Assembly (NCBI RefSeq): GCF_028330525.1
Contig: NZ_JAQMSD010000148.1
Coordinates: forward strand, 82,629 to 146,628
DNA from: Spirulina sp. CS-785/01
GTDB taxonomy: Bacteria; Cyanobacteriota; Cyanobacteriia; Cyanobacteriales; Spirulinaceae
Length of the DNA stretch: 64,000 bases
Direction of reading: 5' to 3'
This document shows positions 1-6,946 of this stretch, piece by piece. Position numbers and translations under genes: made by a program. Each line of letters starts with the position of its first letter. Position 1 is the first letter of the stretch. Under the pieces are notes generated by a model. That model had not been told where the DNA came from. It saw only the letters and a program-made list of their open reading frames with translations, and searched no databases.

Positions 1-24
1 CTCCCCTTTCACAAAAAGGGAGAG
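1..24. terminator. Possible hairpin terminator downstream of rbfA
   Basis: A CTCCC-C-TTT arm pairs with AAAGGGAG after a short loop, about 50 bases beyond the rbfA stop codon. The stem has one bulge. The window begins here, so any U-tract on the rbfA side cannot be seen. It may be a terminator or only a dispersed hairpin. Confidence 0.3.
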
Positions 25-75
25 ATAAACCCTAGCTCATCTCTCCCTCGTGGATTGTATTAAATTAATGGGGAA

Positions 76-459
76 TTATTCGTCCTTGATAGCTTCATTA
101 TCTTTGCGATCTTGATTTAGTTGGTTAAGGAGATGAATAATGCGATCGCCGCGTTCGAGAGAACGATCCTCTAAAAACATCACCTCCGGAGTACGACGTA
201 AGCGAATCCGTTGGCCCAACTCCCGACGTACAAAAGAAGTCGAAGACCTTAACCCCTCCATGGTTTCGGCCCGGGCTTCCTCGGTCCCATAAATACTGAC
301 AAAAATTTTGGCGTGTTGTAAATCTCCCGACACATCAACATCCGTAACGCTCACCATTCCTGCACCCACGCGGTCATCCTTAATGCCATTGCACAGGAGT
401 TGGCTCACTTCGCGTTTAATCAACGAGGAAACGCGAGAAACCCGACGACTTGTAGCCAT
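76..459 (-). CDS. rbfA: Ribosome-binding factor A
   Basis: RbfA is a small KH-fold protein that binds the immature 30S subunit and helps process the 5' end of 16S rRNA. The 127 residues match the usual family length. Family features seen are the basic N-terminus ([12 protein letters not shown]), the [11 protein letters not shown] strand followed by HAKIFVS, and the [12 protein letters not shown] segment with the following D near residue 97. It starts at ATG 459. The Ycf33-like gene lies just upstream on the same strand, an arrangement common in cyanobacteria, so the two may be co-transcribed. Confidence 0.95.
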   Translation of the reverse strand: MATSRRVSRVSSLIKREVSQLLCNGIKDDRVGAGMVSVTDVDVSGDLQHAKIFVSIYGTEEARAETMEGLRSSTSFVRRELGQRIRLRRTPEVMFLEDRSLERGDRIIHLLNQLNQDRKDNEAIKDE

Positions 460-572
460 AGTTTCCCCCTCTCTTGCTGTGGTTTACATTGGGACTAAGA
501 TATCTATTGCCCAAGAGAACGGTGAAACCGTTCCCACTACGTCCAGTGTGACAGATTTTTGCCCACTTTGCC

Positions 573-776
573 TTAAACCGAGGGCAAACCCAGCATCGCT
601 CTTAGGGTTAACACCACAAATACTGTACCACTGAGCAAAATGCCGATCAGGGCAATGGCGGTGGCCGGATTTTTCAACAACGGTTTCAACCAGCCAAACA
701 GCGCGAAGAAAATCCCCAAGGTAAACGTAATAAAATAGCGGCAATACCGCACTACATTTGCCCAAAAATCATTCAT
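573..776 (-). CDS. DUF751 family protein (Ycf33-like)
   Basis: This 67-residue membrane protein belongs to the DUF751/Ycf33 family of cyanobacteria and plastids, whose function is unknown. The N-terminal part (NVVRYCRYFITFTLGIFFALFGWL) begins a first hydrophobic segment at about residues 12-30, and a second hydrophobic helix spans about 38-60. The length is usual for the family. It sits about 110 bases upstream of rbfA on the same strand, and that gap shows no other gene. A thylakoid or plasma membrane location is inferred from the hydrophobicity only. Confidence 0.85.
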   Translation of the reverse strand: MNDFWANVVRYCRYFITFTLGIFFALFGWLKPLLKNPATAIALIGILLSGTVFVVLTLRAMLGLPSV

Positions 777-957
777 AGCTAAACCTCCAGTGAAAAACCC
801 CGTCTTGATTGATCTCTTGAGACTAGGGCCGACTCATCACTGAATAATGTACCGTTTTCAGGCCAGCATTTTCTCACCCCTAATCCAGATTTCTACCAGA
901 AACCCTGCCAACCTGATAGGCTAAAAGTCTGTATGACAGCCTAGGAGAGCCTCAACT

Positions 958-1734
958 GTGACTGTTGCTTGGTGGATATTACCCTGTTTGGGGATTATAG
1001 CGGGTTTATTATCCGGTTTATTAGGGATTGGGGGCGGGGTTGTCCTGGTTCCTCTGTTGGTCTTTTTGGGCTACAGTTATGACCAATCGGTGGCCACCAG
1101 TAGTTTAGCCATTGTCCTCACCTCCTTCTCTGGTAGTGTACAAAACTGGCGCATGGGAGCATTAAATCCCCAAAAAGTCTTAACTCTCGGTCTTCCTGCC
1201 ATTCTCACTGCACAACTCGGCGCGTATCTGGTGGGACAATTGCCCAGTTTCTTTAAAGAAGCGGCCTTTGGAGTCTTGCTCATTGTCACGATTTTTTTAG
1301 TCAGTCTCCGCAAACAACTCAGGCAACAGCAGCGAGACACCAACACCCCCAAATTCTCCCCCATCTTGGCCAGAGGGGGTACAGGAGCAGTGGCCGGCCT
1401 CTTGGCGGGGTTATTTGGGGTGGGGGGTGGGGTGATCATGGTCCCGATGCAAATGCTCTTACTCCGAGAACCCATTAAAATCGCCATTCAAACCAGCTTA
1501 GGGGTGATTGTCATTACGGCCATTTCCGCCTGTACAGGCCACGCGCTGCAAGGGAATGTTGTCTTTTTTACAGGCATCAGCCTAGGAATTGGGGGACTAT
1601 TAGGGGCGCAAGTGAGTACCCGCTATTTACCTAAACTTCCGGATCAACTGGTTTCTGTATTATTTCGGGGGCTATTGGTCATCTTAGCCCTTTATTTTTT
1701 CTGGCGGGCTTGGAATAGCTACCTAGGGCGATAA
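958..1734 (+). CDS. TauE/SafE family sulfite exporter-like membrane protein
   Basis: This is a 258-residue polytopic membrane protein of the TauE/SafE (DUF81) family, members of which export sulfite or other small organic anions. The internal duplication typical of the family is clear: GIGGGVVLVPLL near residue 23 and GVGGGVIMVPMQ near residue 154 are the two glycine-rich half-repeat signatures. It starts at GTG 958, preceded by AGGAG-like sequence (ctaggagagc). No neighbour points to a substrate, so the transported compound is unknown. It is a single gene, followed by a small hairpin. Confidence 0.88.
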   Translation: MTVAWWILPCLGIIAGLLSGLLGIGGGVVLVPLLVFLGYSYDQSVATSSLAIVLTSFSGSVQNWRMGALNPQKVLTLGLPAILTAQLGAYLVGQLPSFFKEAAFGVLLIVTIFLVSLRKQLRQQQRDTNTPKFSPILARGGTGAVAGLLAGLFGVGGGVIMVPMQMLLLREPIKIAIQTSLGVIVITAISACTGHALQGNVVFFTGISLGIGGLLGAQVSTRYLPKLPDQLVSVLFRGLLVILALYFFWRAWNSYLGR

Positions 1735-1774
1735 CTTCCAGATAAAGATGAAGAAATATTACTCAATGGCTTCA

Positions 1775-1795
1775 ATCGGTCAAAAAAAGACCGAT
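1775..1795. terminator. Weak hairpin after the TauE-like gene
   Basis: ATCGGTC and GACCGAT form a 7-bp stem around an all-A loop, 40 bases after the stop codon. There is no T-run on the plus strand, so termination is uncertain. Confidence 0.35.
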
Positions 1796-1819
1796 AATAC
1801 TACCTTTTAACCATAATTT

Positions 1820-1833
1820 GTAATTAAAGTTAC
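1820..1833. promoter_or_regulatory. NtcA-type binding site (GTA-N8-TAC) upstream of amt
   Basis: The sequence GTA-attaaagt-TAC matches exactly the palindromic consensus of NtcA, the global nitrogen regulator of cyanobacteria. A weak -10-like TACAAG begins 20 bases downstream (1854) and a TAAGAT at 1864. The site is 322 bases before the proposed amt ATG, implying a long leader if it is the activating site. Ammonium transporter genes are classical NtcA targets, which makes the match credible. Confidence 0.65.
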
Positions 1834-2155
1834 AGACAGAAATGGATGAACAATACAAGATTGTAAGATTTCGTTATTTAAACGGACTAAATTCAAACAA
1901 CTGTCATTTCTATTTTGACTGGTTTGGGACTAGACTTTTGTAGGTAAGATCAGGTAATTATAGAAACGCAGAATGATGTTTCAAACGAGCCGTTGGCTTT
2001 CTGTTTCAATTCCCTAGGTCAAAAGGATTGAAGTTGCACCAAAAGTAAGTTGCACCAACAGTTTAGAAGCCATTAACCAAAATACTAGCCTGTCCAGGCT
2101 TGGTTGATGACGGTGTTTTGTCCACGTTTTGTCCACTCAGGAAAATCTTGTCAAG

Positions 2156-3685
2156 ATGTCTCAATCAATGTTCAACAAGCAAAGACCATCCATAAGAGGA
2201 TCGTCCGCAGTTGCTGCTCAAGAGCAAGAAAGTGCAGCAGCGTTACGCCCCGTGAAGCGTCTCTTGCGGCGGTTTTCGCCTTACTGGTTGCTCTGTATTC
2301 CCTTAGTTGCTTTAATTCTAGTGATCACAGACGGGGCGGCTTATGCGCAACACGCCCTTGATCTCGAAGAAATAGATATGAGTGATCCCGAAGTCGTGAA
2401 AGGGATTCTCGATACGGTTTTCATCTTTTTCTGTGCCGTCCTCGTAATCTTCATGAATGCGGGGTTTGGGATGCTGGAAACGGGGTTCTGTCGCCAGAAA
2501 AACGCGGTTAATATCCTGTCTAAAAACTTAATTGTGTTTGGAATTGCCGTGATTGCCTACTGGGCGATTGGATTTGCTTTCATGTACGGGACAGGAAGTG
2601 CCTTTATGGGGTTTGCCGGATTTTTCCTCTCTAGTAGTGATCCCGAAACTTACGGGTTAAGTGCCTTTCCTGGCGGTTTACCCATTTCCGTCTCCTTCTT
2701 ATTCCAGGTAGCCTTTGCAGCCACCGCCGCCACCATTGTCTCCGGGGCAGTAGCAGAACGGATTAAGTTTGTGGATTTCTTAATTTTTTCCTTTCTGTTA
2801 ACTGCTATCTCTTACCCCATCACTGGCCATTGGGTTTGGGGGGGCGGAATCCTTTCCTCTATGCCCTTTTTAGGGGAAGATGTCGGGTTTCATGACTTTG
2901 CCGGATCAACCGTGGTTCACTCTGTCGGAGGTTGGGCCGCGTTAATGGGGGCTGCCTTTGTCGGTCCTCGTCTCGGCAAATACAGCGAAGATGGCAAAAT
3001 TAACGCCATTCCCGGTCACAATATGAGTATTGCCACCTTGGGGTGTTTAATTCTCTGGATTGGCTGGTATGGCTTTAATCCGGGTTCGGAATTAGCGGCC
3101 ACTCCCAATATTACTTATATTGCCATGACCACCACCTTGGCCGCTGCGTCGGGCGGTGTGGCTTCCACCTTCACCTCTTGGGTGAAGGATGGGAAACCGG
3201 ACTTGTCCATGATTATTAACGGCATTCTCGCGGGGTTAGTGGGGATTACTGCCGGATGTGATGCGATTCCCTACTGGGGGGCTGTGGTGACAGGTGCGAT
3301 CGCAGGAATAATTGTAGTCTTCTCCGTCTCCATCATCGACTCTATCAAAATTGATGATCCCGTCGGGGCTACCTCGGTTCACCTCGTCTGCGGGATTTGG
3401 GGAACAATCGCCGTCGCCCTCTTTGGCGGTGCAAACTTCCTCGCCCAAATCCTCGGCATTCTCACCATTGGCGGGTTTACCGTTGTCTTCACCTCTATTG
3501 TTTGGCTGATTCTAAAAGCCGTTCTCGGCCTGCGCGTCACCGATGAAAACGAGTTTGAAGGCTTAGACATCGCCGAACACGGCATGGAAGCCTACAACGG
3601 CTTTGTCACCGAAACCGATACCTTTACCGCTAGAAGTTCCGTTGGCATCAGTGGAAGTAGTGATGTAGCTGGGTCTGAAACCTAA
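2156..3685 (+). CDS. amt: Ammonium transporter Amt family
   Basis: Amt proteins are trimeric channels moving ammonium/ammonia through the plasma membrane. The protein has a basic N-terminal extension with a hydrophobic signal-like segment ending near YAQHA, then 11 predicted helices. Family marks are [20 protein letters not shown], the pore histidine in [23 protein letters not shown], and the second histidine in [12 protein letters not shown] chose ATG 2156 (about 509 residues), since an AGGA lies upstream; an in-frame TTG at 2129 would add nine residues. The gene stands alone, with an NtcA-type site upstream and a hairpin terminator downstream. Confidence 0.95.
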   Translation: MSQSMFNKQRPSIRGSSAVAAQEQESAAALRPVKRLLRRFSPYWLLCIPLVALILVITDGAAYAQHALDLEEIDMSDPEVVKGILDTVFIFFCAVLVIFMNAGFGMLETGFCRQKNAVNILSKNLIVFGIAVIAYWAIGFAFMYGTGSAFMGFAGFFLSSSDPETYGLSAFPGGLPISVSFLFQVAFAATAATIVSGAVAERIKFVDFLIFSFLLTAISYPITGHWVWGGGILSSMPFLGEDVGFHDFAGSTVVHSVGGWAALMGAAFVGPRLGKYSEDGKINAIPGHNMSIATLGCLILWIGWYGFNPGSELAATPNITYIAMTTTLAAASGGVASTFTSWVKDGKPDLSMIINGILAGLVGITAGCDAIPYWGAVVTGAIAGIIVVFSVSIIDSIKIDDPVGATSVHLVCGIWGTIAVALFGGANFLAQILGILTIGGFTVVFTSIVWLILKAVLGLRVTDENEFEGLDIAEHGMEAYNGFVTETDTFTARSSVGISGSSDVAGSET

Positions 3686-3723
3686 CGGGCCAGTTTCCCA
3701 CACTCAAAAATCTCTCTGAAACC

Positions 3724-3788
3724 ACCTACCTTTTCGCTATAGAATGTTGGGAGTCATCCCCGTCTTCGTGTAAAGGTAGGTTTTTTCT
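3724..3788 (+). terminator. Rho-independent terminator after amt
   Basis: ACCTACCTTT (3724-3733) pairs perfectly with AAAGGTAGGT (3772-3781), and the 3' arm runs straight into a T-rich tail. The 38-base loop holds a smaller GGGA/TCCC hairpin. It lies about 40 bases after the amt stop. Confidence 0.7.
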
Positions 3789-3807
3789 CTATTGTTTAAG
3801 TATCCCC

Positions 3808-4644
3808 GTGTCTTCTCCCTCTAAACATTCTCTGAGTTGGTCGTTACTGTCCATTTTGATCAATGGACTCCTGATCTTAGTCGTTGCCCATCTCTGGCAA
3901 CGCAAGCAACCCGTCTCTCAAGTCGCCCTAGCCAACTTCTCCGGGTTGTCCATGCAGTTATTAGCCAAAACTCCCTTTTCTGAAGAAAATGCCTTTGGGA
4001 CCCGGCAACGCCTCACCTACGAACAATGGCGCGAACTTTTAGCCCAAGAGGCAGCCATTGCGGCCCGAGATCAACCGGATAATCTAGCGGTTTTGTTGGG
4101 AGACTCCATCACCCTCTGGTTTTCCAGAAATTACCTCCCCCCCCATCAAACATGGCTCAATCAGGGCATTTCCGGGGAAAAGACCATGGGGTTATTACGT
4201 CGGTTAGAGTTTCTCGATGAGACGGACCCCCAGGTTATTTTTATTATGATTGGCATTAATGACATTCTCTGGGATGTGGAAGATGCCACACTTTTAAGTA
4301 ATTATCGCCTCATTATCCGTTATTTAAAGACTGTTCACCCGGACACAGAAATTGTCATCCAGTCCATCCTCCCCCACGCAGGAGAACAAGCGACCTGGGA
4401 AGGAAAAGAGCGTCTTTTGGCGAACCCAAACACACGCATTCAGCGACTCAACCGGGAGTTAAAGACGATGGCGGATGAGGAAAATGTGTTATTTCTCAAT
4501 TTATATCCTCTGTTTGCGGATGAACAGGGGGCGTTAAAGTTAGAGTTAACGACGGATGGGTTACATTTGAATGGAGAGGGGTATGAGGTGTGGTCAACGG
4601 CGTTACAGTTGTTTAGTGATTTAGTGTTTAAGGCGGAGTCTTAA
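3808..4644 (+). CDS. SGNH/GDSL family hydrolase, membrane-anchored
   Basis: The 278 residues form an SGNH esterase/lipase-type hydrolase. Block I is LLGDSITLW with the nucleophilic Ser near residue 100. Block II Gly is in NQGISGEKT, block III Asn is in MIGINDILW near 151, and block V Asp/His are in TDGLHLNGEGYEVW near 250-253. One N-terminal hydrophobic helix (residues 13-29) suggests a membrane anchor with the enzyme outside the cytoplasm. It starts at GTG 3808, just after the amt terminator. The substrate cannot be told from sequence; carbohydrate or lipid esters are usual for the family. Confidence 0.85.
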   Translation: MSSPSKHSLSWSLLSILINGLLILVVAHLWQRKQPVSQVALANFSGLSMQLLAKTPFSEENAFGTRQRLTYEQWRELLAQEAAIAARDQPDNLAVLLGDSITLWFSRNYLPPHQTWLNQGISGEKTMGLLRRLEFLDETDPQVIFIMIGINDILWDVEDATLLSNYRLIIRYLKTVHPDTEIVIQSILPHAGEQATWEGKERLLANPNTRIQRLNRELKTMADEENVLFLNLYPLFADEQGALKLELTTDGLHLNGEGYEVWSTALQLFSDLVFKAES

Positions 4645-4677
4645 TGGGTCGGCGTAAAATCTAAAATAGCAGTAGCA

Positions 4678-4745
4678 GTAGGGTGGGTTACGCTGTCGCG
4701 CTTCGCACCAAAAGCCCGAAATCCCTATCGCTTCACCCAACCTAC
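4678..4745. repeat. Dispersed inverted-repeat cassette (GTAGG...CCTAC family), copy 1
   Basis: The left end GTAGGGTGGGTTACGC and the right end GCTTCACCCAACCTAC are inverted copies of each other. The same end sequences recur near 27500-27579 and 40708-40786, which marks this as a repeat family and not a local terminator. Confidence 0.6.
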
Positions 4746-4788
4746 GTTAATGTACCCAATTTGGTGTCTCACACCCGATTAACCGAAA

Positions 4789-4808
4789 CCTTGGGTTGAA
4801 ACCCAAGG
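4789..4808. repeat. CCTTGGGTT/AACCCAAGG palindrome, copy 1
   Basis: A 20-base near-perfect palindrome followed by CTCAT. Similar palindromes occur at 10804-10823, 31916-31935 and 52087-52106, in each case close to the end of a gene. Confidence 0.6.
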
Positions 4809-4938
4809 CTCATAGCTCAAGTCGGCTCAAGCCGACTCATTCCTATCCGGTGTAGGATTCTTGCATTAATTTGTGTTCTCTCAATCCGTAAAAACGGGTT
4901 TTTGCTCTCAGCCTTGAGGTTTAACCCAAAGTTCAGTT

Positions 4939-6282
4939 TCACTGCAATTCCTTTAATTTCGCTTTGGCGTTGATTAACAGGTCTTGAGCTTTATTGTAGG
5001 CGGTTGTGCCGGGTTTGACTTTCTCTAACTGATTGATAATCCCTTGGAGATCGGCGGCCATGCGGTTGGTGGTTGCAGTATCGGGGTTATTGGGGACAGA
5101 ACTTAATAATCTTTGGATTTGCTCTTGGGCTGTCTCTAAGGCTTGGACAGACTCCCGTTCGGCGGTTTCTCGGAGGCGAATTTCGCTCAAGTTGGTTTGA
5201 TATTGAGCCATTAAATTTTGGGCTTCTACATAACCCGCTTTGTTGTCTGAGGAGACTTGTTTTAATTGTTTAATGGCTTCCTCCCAGAGGATGGCAATTT
5301 CTCTCCATTTAGAGGCGGGATGGGGTGGGTTTTGGCTGAGTTGGGCGGCCTGCATGGCGTAGGCTTTGGCAGCACTGACAAAGGTGGAGGTGGTTTGGGT
5401 GTTGGCCGCAACGCCGACGACTTCTTGGAAGTCCCGTTGATGGGCTTGGAGTTGCTGCTGGGCCGATTGCCCGGCGAAGGTTTGTGGGGGGAGTTGGGCG
5501 AATTGATCGATCGCGGTTTGCCATTTTGCGATCGCTGCTTGTTTTGCTTCTTCACTGCCCGCCGTCTGATACGTTTGTTTGGCTTGGGTGAGGGCGGTTT
5601 CAGCTTCTTGCAGTTGGGTTAACGCATTACTTTCCTGAAAAACTTGCGCCTCCATACGCCCCACTTGTTTCCGGGCCTGTTCAAATTCATCCACGGTAAA
5701 CCGCCAAGTACATCCAAATAAAGTACAGTAGGTCTTAGGTTCATAGCCCAAAAACCACACAGGCAAGGCATCTAAATGATCTTGGGCTTGGGTAACTTTT
5801 TCGGCCCCTAGTTCAATATCGGCGGCACTGGTGGCTTGATTAATCAGTTGATCTGCTTGTTCAACTTTGGCAATTGCACCCCGATAATTCCGATCCATAC
5901 TCAAGAAACTGGGCAATAATACAAGGGGCGCAACATTGGCCACTGGCCGACGAATGGGAGGATAAGGCAAATTTGCCACCCACAGAAGCCCCACTGCCCC
6001 TAAAACACCAATTGCCCCCCATTTGAACTGCCATCCTAACCCTGATGGACGATTGGCTTTTGCCGCTTTCTCAATCACTTTCGGGTCAAACTGGGGAAAC
6101 ATATCCTGCACGGTTTGTTGCAATTCTGCTTTCTGGGCATAATCTCCCGATTGTTGACGGAGTTTGGCCAAACGTTTGAGGACAATTTTTAGTTGTACGT
6201 CGCTTCCCATTTTGTCTTGGGCTGCACAACGTTTGGCTTCTTCGAGGAGGATTTTATAAGCGCGATCACTAAGACGAGGCAT
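4939..6282 (-). CDS. Hypothetical membrane protein with long helical C-terminal region
   Basis: I do not recognise a named function. The 447 residues have a soluble N-terminal part (to about 85), rich in helix and ending in a region with FDPKVIEKAAK. One strong membrane helix follows at about 88-104 (WGAIGVLGAVGLLWVANL), with a second hydrophobic stretch near 118-128. The remaining 300 residues are Gln/Ala/Glu-rich and predicted to form helical bundles or coiled coil. A two-cysteine stretch (CTLFGC) lies near 187. Proteins of this layout are widespread in cyanobacteria. Start is ATG 6282, with no operon partner. Confidence 0.75.
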   Translation of the reverse strand: MPRLSDRAYKILLEEAKRCAAQDKMGSDVQLKIVLKRLAKLRQQSGDYAQKAELQQTVQDMFPQFDPKVIEKAAKANRPSGLGWQFKWGAIGVLGAVGLLWVANLPYPPIRRPVANVAPLVLLPSFLSMDRNYRGAIAKVEQADQLINQATSAADIELGAEKVTQAQDHLDALPVWFLGYEPKTYCTLFGCTWRFTVDEFEQARKQVGRMEAQVFQESNALTQLQEAETALTQAKQTYQTAGSEEAKQAAIAKWQTAIDQFAQLPPQTFAGQSAQQQLQAHQRDFQEVVGVAANTQTTSTFVSAAKAYAMQAAQLSQNPPHPASKWREIAILWEEAIKQLKQVSSDNKAGYVEAQNLMAQYQTNLSEIRLRETAERESVQALETAQEQIQRLLSSVPNNPDTATTNRMAADLQGIINQLEKVKPGTTAYNKAQDLLINAKAKLKELQ

Positions 6283-6336
6283 GGCTGTTTAGTGGGAATT
6301 TCTGTATAATCAACAATCGTTTTTCATTATTTTATC

Positions 6337-6783
6337 TCATTCTTTCGTCAAGTGGAAAACTACCCCGACAGTTAAGATGTTTTGACTAACATATTGACCT
6401 AAAAAAGACAACATTTTGTCAATTCTTTCCTTAACATCTTTAGGGGATGTTTTTCGTCCACTAAACAACTCATTCTGTTCTTTATAAAATTTCTCAATAT
6501 TTTTCGTAATGATAGACTTATTCTCAATTAGTTTAGATTTTCTCACATCGTCCCATCTCCTACGTCTTTGAAAGTCAGGGTCTAATTTATACTTACCACT
6601 TTCTATCATACTAATGATAGACTCAAGAGGATATCTCGCTTGTTCCGTAACAATACGACGTTTTCCTTGAATATATTTCTCATTAATTTCATGGCTATTA
6701 GAAACTTTGGATTGATGATTATTTTGATAGTTTGGAGATGAATTAAATTCAATTTTTTCTCCTTCTAATAGTTTGATGTTCAT
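6337..6783 (-). CDS. Truncated DUF262-domain protein
   Basis: The first half contains the N-terminal signature of DUF262 proteins (GmrSD-type nucleases and relatives): KRRIVTEQARYPLESII followed by LDPDFQRRRRWDDVRKSKLIE. In full-length members the chain continues with a Pro-rich FLYE/DGxQR catalytic stretch. Here that is missing, and the protein jumps to a Lys-rich helical segment and stops after 148 residues. This suggests an internal deletion. I chose ATG 6783 because the longer upstream reading overlaps the phosphoketolase 3' end and its terminator. The gene is AT-rich compared with its neighbours, which fits acquired DNA. It may be non-functional. Confidence 0.6.
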   Translation of the reverse strand: MNIKLLEGEKIEFNSSPNYQNNHQSKVSNSHEINEKYIQGKRRIVTEQARYPLESIISMIESGKYKLDPDFQRRRRWDDVRKSKLIENKSIITKNIEKFYKEQNELFSGRKTSPKDVKERIDKMLSFLGQYVSQNILTVGVVFHLTKE

Positions 6784-6890
6784 AAAACTATAGGTAAAAT
6801 AATATTTTGGATACTTTTTAATAGTATAACATTGGCATACGAAATGCCATCTCTCGCTAGAGAAGGTACGACCAACTGAATCTATAATAG

Positions 6891-6918
6891 AAAAAATGCG
6901 GACAGATTGCCCGCATTT
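6891..6918 (-). terminator. Terminator after the phosphoketolase gene
   Basis: On the minus strand AAATGCGG (6918-6911) pairs with CCGCATTT (6901-6894) over a 9-base loop and is followed by a T-run. It lies 29 bases beyond the phosphoketolase stop. Confidence 0.75.
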
Positions 6919-6946
6919 CTTATTAGACTCTGTAGCCAGAGAAACC

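Larger units (their letters stand above)
4645..4938. other. Intergenic region made of dispersed palindromic repeats
   Basis: This gap between two convergent genes holds no credible gene. It contains a long imperfect inverted repeat (4678-4745), a CCTTGGGTT/AACCCAAGG palindrome (4789-4808) and a second hairpin AGTCGGC/GCCGACT (4820-4837). Such hairpins may end transcription from both sides. Confidence 0.6.

Noticed and set aside
308..765. Open frames on both strands over rbfA and the DUF751 gene
   Set aside because: They overlap well-supported genes, have no family resemblance and unusual composition; they are shadow frames.
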